DNA of 54,728 bases from Candidatus Thorarchaeota archaeon (GTDB lineage Archaea > Asgardarchaeota > Thorarchaeia > Thorarchaeales > Thorarchaeaceae), in the NCBI GenBank assembly GCA_016933575.1, contig JAFGAR010000163.1:1-54728 (forward strand), read 5' to 3'. Of the stretch, positions 32,469-41,032 are shown one piece after another (within the stretch, counting starts at the first letter, position 1; the number at the start of each line of letters is the position of its first letter). The position numbers and the translations under genes are program-made. The notes under the pieces are model-generated. The model was not told the origin of the DNA. It made no database searches and worked only from the letters and a program-made list of their open reading frames with translations.

Positions 32469-33098
32469 CTACTTTCTTGGATGCTTTGGATCTCTCATGA
32501 TAGATCCCTTTGGTTTCTCTTCACCAAAAATCTCAGCTTGAAAGGACATGAACTCTGTCTTTAGGTCCTTCCATGCATCTGGCGGAAGTCCTGCCTTGTT
32601 ACATGTATGTTCTAAGAATTGCTTAGTATTCCATTCCCACTCAACAGGGACTTGTGGGAGAAGGAGTCCTCGCCACATGCCACGACTAGCAATAAGTCCA
32701 TCACGTCCAACTTCTACTTGATTAAGGAGTTCTTCTGGGTTTGAATATTTTATCTTCTTTGGAGGAGTTAAAACACTGAGTTCAACCAATATTGTGTCAA
32801 GTTCTCTTGGAGATACAGGGGGAAACCGCGAATCATGTACTGCCGAATCAACTGCAGAATCAATTACTGCTTCAACAAGAGGTTGAGTTGGATAAGGTCT
32901 TCCAATACATCCACGAAGTGAAACATGATTACCAGTTATGGAGTTCAGGGTCACGAAGACTCCGGATTTAGTAGTTAGATGTTTAGGCACATCATTTGGT
33001 ACACTTGGCTTGATTCTCTCTGCGACGTATTTGTCGACAGTGTTCCTTGCAAGTTTCACGAGTATTGCACCATCATCATCAGAATATGCATGTGACAC
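32469..33098 (-). CDS. AMMECR1 domain protein
   Basis: 209-aa conserved protein of archaea and eukaryotes with the invariant LRGCIG motif (60s), here SLRGCIGRPYPTQPL, and the C-terminal GLLLPQVPVEWEW. Function is unknown; radical SAM or RNA-related roles have been suggested. GTG start at 33098. Ends 13 bp before nadC, so probably one transcript. Confidence 0.92.
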   Translation of the reverse strand: MSHAYSDDDGAILVKLARNTVDKYVAERIKPSVPNDVPKHLTTKSGVFVTLNSITGNHVSLRGCIGRPYPTQPLVEAVIDSAVDSAVHDSRFPPVSPRELDTILVELSVLTPPKKIKYSNPEELLNQVEVGRDGLIASRGMWRGLLLPQVPVEWEWNTKQFLEHTCNKAGLPPDAWKDLKTEFMSFQAEIFGEEKPKGSIMRDPKHPRK

Positions 33099-33153
33099 TT
33101 GGTTTCAACTCAATCTTTCCTGTGTAACTCTACCGTTATTTGTTTTGCACTAC

Positions 33154-34467
33154 TCATCCTTTTCGTACTGGCACTCTTCCTGCAATCCCTGGTCCTATAA
33201 CGAATCTTCCATTACTATAGACAATCTCTCCCCCCACAATTGTTGTAATAGGACGAGCAAGAACCCGACGCCCCTCGAATGGTGTAATCTTTGCCCTCGA
33301 GAAGAAATGGGCCCCTTTGATTTGCCATTCCTCTTTCCGGACAAGAACGATATCTGCATCATAACCCTCTGCAAGGATGCCCTTGTTTGAAATCCCTAGA
33401 ATGGTTGCAGGCCCTGAGCAGCAGCACCTCAGATAGTCGACCCACATCAATCGTCCTTCAAAGACCTCAGTCAGCATTAATGGTAGGGTAGTTTCAAGTC
33501 CAGGAATTCCTGATGCTGCCTCAAGGAATGGTGCCAGCTTCTCTGATTCCTTATGAGGTGCATGATCTGATGCAACACAATCAATTGCGCATTGTTGGCA
33601 CAATGCTTGGGAAAGCATCTTACTATCATATGGTGACCTCAATGGAGGTAGCATCTTTGCAACTCCATTGTCATGAGCAAAATCCCCTCCTGAGAGAAAC
33701 ATATGATGTGGTGTGACTTCTGCTGTTAGAGTGTGCTCAGCTCGATGTTTGAGAATCAAACGTGCTGTAGCCGCACAACTCACGTGGCAGACATGCATTC
33801 TCGCTTCATACTCAACCTTAGCATCTAGGAATGCTTGTAGAGAACTAACTTCGCTCTCACAACTGTGTATCGAAAAGAATTCTTCTTGGTCATCAGCGAT
33901 GTCATCCTTCTTTGATGAATCCGGATGGAAAAGAAGAGGCAAATCATTCTCTTTTGCCAGTTCCAAGCAGTCTTTGATTCGTTTCTTGGTGTATTCAGTT
34001 CCTTTAGTAAGGGGCGAATGCGGATACACCTTAAATCCCAGAATGTTAGGGACTATCGAGCGCTCAAAAATAGGGATGCTCTTTGGTATACCTGCATAGA
34101 ATCCAACATTCACATAGCGTTTTGCACTTGCACTTTCTATTTTCCTATCTAATACTTTTCTAGAAAGAACAGGCGGGTTCGAGTTCGGCATATCTACGAC
34201 GGTTGTAACACCTCCCGCAGCTGCAGCCATAGTGCCTGTTTCATAGTCCTCTTTCTCACATTGGTCCAAGTCTCGAAGATGCACATGCATATCGATAAGT
34301 CCCGGAAGGATGTATAGCCCTCTACTATCTATGATCTTTCGAGACTCGGGTTCCTCCCCATGCTTGTAAATACCCTCTATTTTACCCCTGTCGATGGATA
34401 CGGATAGAACCGTTTCTCTATCTCTTACAACGACTATACCATCTTTAAGGACCAAATCAACAGTCAT
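33154..34467 (-). CDS. pyrC: Dihydroorotase
   Basis: 437-aa amidohydrolase of pyrimidine synthesis that closes N-carbamoyl-aspartate to dihydroorotate. The metal site starts with PGLIDMHVHLRD. CHVS and the late DHAPH give further metal ligands and the catalytic Asp. Length and motif order suit the class I dihydroorotase of archaea; related hydantoinase/allantoinase is less likely because of MHVHLRD and DCVASDHAPH. GTGATT precedes the ATG. First gene of the run pyrC-AMMECR1-nadC. Confidence 0.9.
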   Translation of the reverse strand: MTVDLVLKDGIVVVRDRETVLSVSIDRGKIEGIYKHGEEPESRKIIDSRGLYILPGLIDMHVHLRDLDQCEKEDYETGTMAAAAGGVTTVVDMPNSNPPVLSRKVLDRKIESASAKRYVNVGFYAGIPKSIPIFERSIVPNILGFKVYPHSPLTKGTEYTKKRIKDCLELAKENDLPLLFHPDSSKKDDIADDQEEFFSIHSCESEVSSLQAFLDAKVEYEARMHVCHVSCAATARLILKHRAEHTLTAEVTPHHMFLSGGDFAHDNGVAKMLPPLRSPYDSKMLSQALCQQCAIDCVASDHAPHKESEKLAPFLEAASGIPGLETTLPLMLTEVFEGRLMWVDYLRCCCSGPATILGISNKGILAEGYDADIVLVRKEEWQIKGAHFFSRAKITPFEGRRVLARPITTIVGGEIVYSNGRFVIGPGIAGRVPVRKG

Positions 34468-34521
34468 CTGTCAATCACGCCAATGATGTTAGCAGTTGAA
34501 CATAGCTAACATTGAACAATC

Positions 34522-35340
34522 TTATTCAGATGCACTCTGCACCTTAAACTTGTTTGCCACAAAGCGTGTGAAATCTGTTGCACTGATCATGCCAACTAAT
34601 CTGTTACCCTTTCCAACAACTGGAAGTGTATTTAGCTTGGCTTCTAGCATCTTGGCTGCGGCTGTTGCAATAGAATCTTCTGGAGATACTAATGGTGGTT
34701 GCTGGAGCATTGCATCAACAACGCGTATCTGTCTTACTTGATTTGCTCTATGCTTATCTGGCACTTCAACAGTGAATCTCGCCATTGCGTCTGCAACCAT
34801 TCGTTCTGTGATGAGGCCTAAGACCCTACCACCATCGGTAACTGGCATACCAGAATAACCTGCTGCAAGCATATCGCCTCTTGCCTTTATTAGACGTGCT
34901 ACTGGATTGACTTGGAGGATGTCCTCTTTAGTCATGAGTTCCTCTACTTTGACTTTATCAAATCTTTCAACAAGTCTGGATATCTCAACTTTGGTTATGA
35001 CACCCACAAGTGCTCCTTCTGCATTAACAACTGGGCATCCACTCATTCCTCTCTCAATCATTAATTGAGCCACATCAGTTACCTCATCATCCGGGCTCAC
35101 TGTAATTACTGTGTCAGTCATTGCGCTGGATACATGGAGTCTTTTAATCGAGAGTGCTACTACCTTACTTACACCTAATCTATCAGCGATGTCCGCATAT
35201 GTCAAAATACCTTGAAGCTCTCCATTTTGAACTACTACTAATCGTTCTACACCTTTCTTCTCAAGTAGTTCAAGAGCATGGGATAGACGTTGATCCTTAT
35301 CAATTGTGACTGGTTCAACCATAATTTGGCTTACTTGCAT
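34522..35340 (-). CDS. Protein with four CBS domains
   Basis: 272-aa protein made only of two Bateman modules (CBS pairs at about 1-120 and 130-265), each with the G-x-T-x-x-D/E type motif such as GILTYADIADRL, GVITKVEISRL and GMISATDFTRF. Such stand-alone proteins sense adenine nucleotides or SAM. GGAGGATG precedes the ATG. It lies 49 bp behind a second CBS protein; the two are likely co-transcribed. Confidence 0.9.
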   Translation of the reverse strand: MQVSQIMVEPVTIDKDQRLSHALELLEKKGVERLVVVQNGELQGILTYADIADRLGVSKVVALSIKRLHVSSAMTDTVITVSPDDEVTDVAQLMIERGMSGCPVVNAEGALVGVITKVEISRLVERFDKVKVEELMTKEDILQVNPVARLIKARGDMLAAGYSGMPVTDGGRVLGLITERMVADAMARFTVEVPDKHRANQVRQIRVVDAMLQQPPLVSPEDSIATAAAKMLEAKLNTLPVVGKGNRLVGMISATDFTRFVANKFKVQSASE

Positions 35341-35389
35341 ACTTACATCCTCCTCTGTTGTATAGTGATTGGAGCGTGACTAGAGCCGA

Positions 35390-35983
35390 TTATTCAGTGT
35401 CTTCCCAACCCTCACGGCAGGACTCGCAAAGATACTCACCATTTTCAAGCACTAAATCAGTTGAGTATTCACCACAGCTATCACATTCGCCTCCATATGT
35501 GATGAGGTCTTCATCATCCTCTACAACTCTATTTTGAGATGTTTCCTCATCTCTCATTCGAAGCGATTCGACGAGAATATCAATAAGCTCTGGAGACCAA
35601 CGAAGTAGGTCTCTTGAGGTGATTATTCCAGCAAGAGAGTTATTCTTCAATACCGCAATACGTCTGATGTTACTCTTTGCCATCACTCGCATAGCATCGG
35701 TCAGCCCTGTTCCTGGTTCAACATGGATGATTGGTGATGACATAATCTCAGAGGCGGTGGTGGTCCTCGGGTCTCTCTCTACTACAATGACTCGTCTTAC
35801 AATGTCTGCCTCGGTGATAATTCCAAGAGGTCTTTCTTCATCAGTGATGATTACTGAGCTAATGTCCATGTCTGCCATTGATCTGGCAACTTCAAGTACT
35901 GATGCATCTGGTGGCATCGTTACAACATTAACAGCCATGATATCTCGTACAAACATCGAATGAGTAGGAGTTGGATCGGACAT
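35390..35983 (-). CDS. CBS-pair protein with C-terminal zinc ribbon
   Basis: 197-aa protein. One CBS pair (about 10-135) is followed by an acidic linker and a zinc ribbon with two CxxC knuckles: ECDSCGEY and YLCESCRE. The CBS part probably binds a nucleotide and the ribbon a protein or nucleic acid. ATG 35983 has GGAGGT 8 nt upstream; the longer frame from 35998 begins inside that site. Partner of the four-CBS protein downstream. Confidence 0.88.
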   Translation of the reverse strand: MSDPTPTHSMFVRDIMAVNVVTMPPDASVLEVARSMADMDISSVIITDEERPLGIITEADIVRRVIVVERDPRTTTASEIMSSPIIHVEPGTGLTDAMRVMAKSNIRRIAVLKNNSLAGIITSRDLLRWSPELIDILVESLRMRDEETSQNRVVEDDEDLITYGGECDSCGEYSTDLVLENGEYLCESCREGWEDTE

Positions 35984-36140
35984 GAATTTGACCTCCATAC
36001 GTCAGAAGTTGGTTCAACACTCAAGATACCAACCGGCAGAGTGTCTTCTCAAGATGGTCTTCCATTACTCCGATTTTAAATGTGTCTGTATCAATCAAAC
36101 CTGAAAATATGCTCCATATACCAGATTTGTAGCAGAACCT

Positions 36141-38165
36141 CTACGAAACATTGATGATTCGGCCCTCTCCTGAAGGCAAAACCCTCATCATATCCTCTTG
36201 AGGGACTTGTTCGATCAGAACGACCTGATCTTCAGGAACCAACTGCTTAAGACGGCTCAAGACATCCTTGACCAATTGTCCCTTCTTGGTCTCTCCAGGA
36301 ATGACTTTTACAAAATAGTCAGTCTGTGATTCAACTGCAGTCGGAGGGCCTGAGATTGGTATTGCATACTCACCATCGATAAGTATACCTACAGATAGTT
36401 CAACTGGTACATTACGTATGTAGTTCTTAGTCCCATAGAGCATCACTGAACCCGCAGGCAGGTATTCTCCAGCTGGCGGAGTGAAGCTTACTTGTTCTGG
36501 ATTCACCCAAAAGGCATCTCCTCCAGTGAGTCCGTCCAGCCAGGCTCGAGAGAATGTTACAGCAAATTGAGCTGCTTCCTTGAGAGTGGTCTCTCCTGGA
36601 GCTTCATCTGGAACTTTAATTACTGTATATGGCGCTCCATGAATTGTTGCATGTAGGAAGATATCGTTTGCACTCATCTGGCGTTTTGCTAAAGTTTCAT
36701 TACTCTTTGCATCCCGCCCTCCTATGACAAGATACCCCTCTGATGAAATGAACCAACGATACTTCTCATACCATTTCTTTGTTCGCTTCTTTATGGCAAC
36801 CTTCTTCGTTTCTGGCTCTGCAATAATAGACTCCAGTTTTGCCAGCTTTGCCTTCGTTTTATCAATCTGGGTCTTGGCTCCATTAATCTTGGACTCGGCT
36901 TTCTTTGCTTGGTCATAGGCTAAGGAAGCATTATCCTGTGCAGTCAGTCTAACATCAAGTATAACATCTGAACCATTCAATTGAACAACGATTTGGCCTT
37001 GCGATGGAATAATCCGCTCTATATGCAGAGCTGTAGAGATTCCTTTCTTCTTGCCTTCTTCTATCCTCTTTATGATATCATCCCAAGGAATACCATCTGT
37101 TCTTGCTTTCGTGATCGTATCCAGTATCTCTTGGGCAATGGTAAAATGAGAATAGATGAGTTCACCCACCTCTCGCATTCTCTCAGCCTTTTCTGCAAGG
37201 CTATGAATACTCTCTTCTTGCTTCTCGATGATTCTTTGCAGGCGTTTCTCTTCTTTCGTCTGTGCATCTTCAAGTTGCTCATCTTCGAGCTCACTCTCTG
37301 ATACTCCAAAGAACTCGTCAACAGCTTCACTAAAAGTATCAAATGTTTGACAAGGTTGTTCTCTGTAAAGTTCGAATCCAAATGGTAAGAACGCAACATA
37401 GTCTGGCTCATCATCATCTTCAGAGGGTTCATTATCAAGCACAACGTTTGCTCCAGACACACCTCTCTTGAGACGCTGAGTGAATTCCAAGTAGCCCTTA
37501 TTGAGATCTGCCAAGGACTGGCTATCTATCTCGGGAACCATGAGCCTTGGTGACACGTTTGCGAGTGCGCATATCTCTTCACAACTATGAGAATCAAGAT
37601 TGAGTCTACTGGCCAATGTCCGTACAATATTTGCATTGGATCCCTCTAGTAGAGAATCCAGTGACTCTTCAGAGATATTGAATATATCTTCGCCGCGTTG
37701 AGGTGGAAATTCATACACAGCCTTTGGAATAATATCCCTGTCACGCATCTTCTTGTAGTGCATAGCGATGAATATGGTGTCCTTGGGATCAAGAAGTAAC
37801 AGATTTCCAGACCCAAACATCTCTGCTACAAGCTTATAGGTCTCATTATCATCACCGACTTCAATTATTACAATTCTATCAAGATCGTGTTGTTTGATTG
37901 AAATGACACGTTTCTCTCTGAGATATTTTCTTAGAACAGTACAGAAATGCGGTGGTTGCCGTGGTGCTTTTCGAGCATATTCTGTCAGATGAATCCGTGT
38001 CCCTAGTTGGATTAGTAACTGAGCGGTTCCACCACCAGGTTGGTACAATTTGAGTACGAAGATCGAACCATATTGATATACATTCTTAATGAAGGCTCCT
38101 TCTCCAACTTCACGTAGTTCGGGCAGAATTAAGCGAATGTCAGTGTTGCTCATCGAGTCCTTCAT
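36141..38165 (-). CDS. NFACT family protein (RqcH/NEMF homologue)
   Basis: 674-aa protein that, in characterised homologues, binds obstructed large ribosomal subunits and recruits tRNA-Ala for C-terminal tailing. Order: NFACT-N (about 1-130), HhH-like and helical region, coiled coil (about 300-350 and 400-450), NFACT-R (about 470-590, with GYLVIGGRDAKSNE and DIFLHATIHGAP, which replaces DxWFHA) and a C-terminal domain. Start: GTG 38174, ATG 38165 and ATG 38153 are all in frame; TTATAATC at 38194-38201 suits a leaderless start near 38165. Confidence 0.92.
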   Translation of the reverse strand: MKDSMSNTDIRLILPELREVGEGAFIKNVYQYGSIFVLKLYQPGGGTAQLLIQLGTRIHLTEYARKAPRQPPHFCTVLRKYLREKRVISIKQHDLDRIVIIEVGDDNETYKLVAEMFGSGNLLLLDPKDTIFIAMHYKKMRDRDIIPKAVYEFPPQRGEDIFNISEESLDSLLEGSNANIVRTLASRLNLDSHSCEEICALANVSPRLMVPEIDSQSLADLNKGYLEFTQRLKRGVSGANVVLDNEPSEDDDEPDYVAFLPFGFELYREQPCQTFDTFSEAVDEFFGVSESELEDEQLEDAQTKEEKRLQRIIEKQEESIHSLAEKAERMREVGELIYSHFTIAQEILDTITKARTDGIPWDDIIKRIEEGKKKGISTALHIERIIPSQGQIVVQLNGSDVILDVRLTAQDNASLAYDQAKKAESKINGAKTQIDKTKAKLAKLESIIAEPETKKVAIKKRTKKWYEKYRWFISSEGYLVIGGRDAKSNETLAKRQMSANDIFLHATIHGAPYTVIKVPDEAPGETTLKEAAQFAVTFSRAWLDGLTGGDAFWVNPEQVSFTPPAGEYLPAGSVMLYGTKNYIRNVPVELSVGILIDGEYAIPISGPPTAVESQTDYFVKVIPGETKKGQLVKDVLSRLKQLVPEDQVVLIEQVPQEDMMRVLPSGEGRIINVS

Positions 38166-38243
38166 TTTTCTCACTCTGTCTTCAGACCGACATGATTATA
38201 ACATAGTCGATTGAACCACCATCAACTGGACCGGTGAGTGACA

Positions 38244-38594
38244 ATGGCTATGACCCCACTAAAGAAATTCTTCAATCGACTTTTTGGAAGATGGGCAAAC
38301 TCGCCAAACGACCAACAATACTATGTCAAGATGCTTTTTGCACTCATTAGTGGCTTAATCTGTGGTCTTGGTGGTCAGTTCTTTGCTGGTACTAGAGGTG
38401 TTATGCTCGGTTTTCTAATATACATCCTGACCCTCTTCGTCATTCGCTACCTTCTAGATGTAGAGCCCAAGAAACTTGGAGGTATGCAGAAGCTGATCAC
38501 AAACAGTCTATTCTCCTATCTGATGCTCTGGGTTGTCCTGTGGACCCTCCTCTATGCATTTAGCATTCCTCCAGACATTCTCGCTACATTGTAG
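38244..38594 (+). CDS. Small 3-TM membrane protein, possibly EMC6/Rab5IP-like
   Basis: 116-aa membrane protein with a basic N terminus (PLKKFFNRLFGRW) and three TM helices (about 30-48, 52-70, 86-108). Size and layout with a polar YYVKMLFALISG first helix recall the EMC6/Rab5-interacting family reported from Asgard and other archaea. The match is by eye only. GGTGAG lies 5 nt before ATG 38244; GTG 38238 overlaps that site. Divergent from the NFACT gene, sharing its promoter region. Confidence 0.5.
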   Translation: MAMTPLKKFFNRLFGRWANSPNDQQYYVKMLFALISGLICGLGGQFFAGTRGVMLGFLIYILTLFVIRYLLDVEPKKLGGMQKLITNSLFSYLMLWVVLWTLLYAFSIPPDILATL

Positions 38595-38727
38595 AATACT
38601 GAAATTGTGAGAATCTCAGGTTTCTCCAGAGTTTTATACCATAACATATGAAAATATTGTAATCTTCACTCGATTTTAACACGTCTGGCATTGAAATCAA
38701 ATCAAAATCGCGACCTAAACACAGCGC

Positions 38728-39216
38728 CTAGAATATGGCTATAATCTGAATGAGCAAGTACGCTCCCAGAATAATAGGAATGAGGGGGATAGGCTTCTCT
38801 ATCTTGCTTTGATTATAAAATCTTGAATATACATACGCTATCAGAAGAACGCTTGATAGGATAATTCCTGATATCACAACTCCTTCCAGTATTGGATCAT
38901 TCCATTTCCCAAATTCCAATCCTGGACTCACAATTGCCATTGTAATGACAGATTTTGCGTCAGCTCCACCAAAGGAACCTATTCTGAAAAGGGTATACCC
39001 AAAAAGAATCATGATGGTACCAGCTGTCAGATGTAGGATTATGCGTTCAAACAAATGTCCTGAAGTCAATACGACAACAAATCCAATGACAGCCCCAGCA
39101 ATCATGACACGATTAGATACCCGTCGATTACGGATGTCGAGAATACTATAGATGAGTAACAAGCTGGTTAGTACCACAAAGGAAATGATTGAGGAACCAG
39201 TTATCTCAAATGCCAT
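38728..39216 (-). CDS. Prepilin peptidase-like membrane aspartyl protease (family A24)
   Basis: 162-aa, about five TM segments. The first catalytic Asp is in YSILDIRNRRVSN, the second in SFGGADAK, the counterpart of GxGD. This is the size of archaeal preflagellin peptidases (FlaK/PibD), although the family includes proteins without known substrate. No pilin or archaellin genes are in view. GGAG precedes the ATG at 39216. Confidence 0.85.
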   Translation of the reverse strand: MAFEITGSSIISFVVLTSLLLIYSILDIRNRRVSNRVMIAGAVIGFVVVLTSGHLFERIILHLTAGTIMILFGYTLFRIGSFGGADAKSVITMAIVSPGLEFGKWNDPILEGVVISGIILSSVLLIAYVYSRFYNQSKIEKPIPLIPIILGAYLLIQIIAIF

Positions 39217-39366
39217 CGATAGGCCAACTCCACTCTCTTATTGTGTATTCGCCCGTATATAGTCCCCGTGGTTGAACAGTAACACAGATTAATGACTCAC
39301 TAGCCTCTCGACCATGTCTGGGAAGTCTAATGATTTCCTATAAACCACTGTTCAGAAGCTGATCGG

Positions 39367-40254
39367 ATGAAAGATCCTTACCAAGTTATGCACGATACAA
39401 CTGTTCGTCTACTCACCAAGGCTGCTACAATTCTTCCTAAAGATGTGAAGGAAGCTCTGAAAGCAGCCCATGCACGTGAAACGAACGAAACCGCAAAGAC
39501 CCAGCTCTCAGCAATACTCACGAATATTGACATTGCTGAAACTGGTGTACCAATGTGCCAAGACACGGGAATCATGATTTTCTATGTCAAGGTTGGAAAC
39601 AAATTCCCCTTCATAGGTGAGATAAAGAATGCACTCACGGAGGCTACTAGAAAAGCGACAGCTGAGGTTCCATTGCGGCCCAATGCTGTGAATCCTATTG
39701 TTGGCGGAAATTCCGGTGATAATACTGGTGTCAAGATACCCTGGATAAATTGGGAGATTGTTGACAGTGACTCTCTTGAGATTACCGCATTTCCTAAGGG
39801 TGGCGGCAGTGAAAATGTCTGTATTGTTGGAATGCTTAAGCCCGGAGTTGGCCTCACTGGTGTTAAGAAACTGGTTGTGGATAATGCGATAAGCTACATG
39901 GGGGCGGCATGTGCACCAAATATCATTGGCGTTGGAATTGGCGGTGGCTCCGATATTGCCATCAAGATTGCAAAACAGCAACTTCTGCGTCCTCTTAATG
40001 ACAAACATCCTGAACCTGAGGTTGCACAGATAGAGAAGGAAATCATGGAAGCAATCAATACAACTGGAATCGGACCAATGGGTCTTGGTGGTGATACAAC
40101 TGTCCTCGGTGTTAAAGTCGACTACGCAATGAGGCATCCTGCAAGTCTACCTGTTGGAGTTGCTGTACAATGCTGGGCAGCGCGACACAGTAAGGCCATC
40201 ATCTCAAAGGATCTCGATGTTACATATGTGACTCATCCACTGGAGGGAAACTAA
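39367..40254 (+). CDS. fumA: Fumarate hydratase class I, alpha subunit
   Basis: 295-aa N-terminal-type subunit of the two-subunit [4Fe-4S] fumarase, which hydrates fumarate to malate. VPMCQDTGIMIFYVKVG carries one cluster Cys; AACAPNIIGVGIGGGSD and TTGIGPMGLGGDTT complete the family pattern. CTATAAA at 39338-39344 predicts a start of transcription at the ATG. The beta subunit starts 2 bp after the stop. A tartrate dehydratase role is less likely given the neighbouring fumarate reductase genes. Confidence 0.93.
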   Translation: MKDPYQVMHDTTVRLLTKAATILPKDVKEALKAAHARETNETAKTQLSAILTNIDIAETGVPMCQDTGIMIFYVKVGNKFPFIGEIKNALTEATRKATAEVPLRPNAVNPIVGGNSGDNTGVKIPWINWEIVDSDSLEITAFPKGGGSENVCIVGMLKPGVGLTGVKKLVVDNAISYMGAACAPNIIGVGIGGGSDIAIKIAKQQLLRPLNDKHPEPEVAQIEKEIMEAINTTGIGPMGLGGDTTVLGVKVDYAMRHPASLPVGVAVQCWAARHSKAIISKDLDVTYVTHPLEGN

Positions 40255-40255
40255 A

Positions 40256-40864
40256 GTGGTAGAATATCATCTTAATACACCAATATCTGAAGAAGATGCA
40301 AGAAAACTAAAGGTTGGTGACATTGTCTATGTCACTGGAGAACACGTCTACACTGCTAGGGATGAGGCTCACGAACGAGCTCTGAAGATGTTTGAAAAGG
40401 GTGAGAAACCCCCTGTTGACTTTGAAGGAAGTGTTGTTTACCACGTTGGTCCAGTCGCATGGCAAAAGAATGGTAAATGGATAATTGTTTCTGCAGGTCC
40501 TACAACCAGTGGTAGAATGGAGCTCTTTGAGGATGAATTCTTACGGAAGTATAAGGCACGAATCATCGTTGGCAAAGGCGGTATGGGTAAGAAGACACTT
40601 GGTGCACTGAAGGAAGTAGGTGCTGTCTATACTAGTTATACAGGCGGCTGTGGGGCACTTGCTGCAAAAGGCTTGAAGGAAGTCAGAAGCTACGAATGGC
40701 AAGATTTAGGGATGCCTGAAGCTCTCTGGGTCATCACAGCTGAGGAGTTTGGTCCTCTCCTAGTAACCATGGATTCGCATGGAAATAGTATGCATGAAGA
40801 TATGAACAAACTCATAGCAGATCGCAAGTCTGAGGTCTACTCAAAGATTGGCATCAAAATGTGA
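40256..40864 (+). CDS. fumB: Fumarate hydratase class I, beta subunit
   Basis: 202-aa C-terminal-type subunit with the swivelling domain. GPTTSGRMELFEDEFLRKY and GKGGMGKKTLGALKE are typical, with YTGGCGALAA. GTG 40256 is preceded by GGAGG at about 8 nt inside the alpha gene end. The stop codon is part of a large terminator hairpin, after which the fumarate reductase genes follow on the same strand. Confidence 0.93.
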   Translation: MVEYHLNTPISEEDARKLKVGDIVYVTGEHVYTARDEAHERALKMFEKGEKPPVDFEGSVVYHVGPVAWQKNGKWIIVSAGPTTSGRMELFEDEFLRKYKARIIVGKGGMGKKTLGALKEVGAVYTSYTGGCGALAAKGLKEVRSYEWQDLGMPEALWVITAEEFGPLLVTMDSHGNSMHEDMNKLIADRKSEVYSKIGIKM

Positions 40865-40920
40865 TTGTCCATGGGGCCTTATTTGGCCCCAACCAATCAC
40901 TTAGAATCACTTTTTCTATT
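40861..40920 (+). terminator. Two-part terminator hairpin after fumarase
   Basis: Outer stem GTGATTG (40861-40867) / CAATCAC (40894-40900) and inner stem GGGGCC (40873-40878) / GGCCCC (40885-40890); TTTTTCTATT follows near 40911. The outer stem overlaps the stop codon. Confidence 0.6.
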
Positions 40921-41032
40921 TCATAGCATCTCACTTTATCGACCTACAATAGACCCTCAACAGTAACTCTTAAACGGAAGACGAAAGCTCGAACCGTTCA
41001 CCAATGGAGAGCTCTCTACTGGAGGTCCTTAG

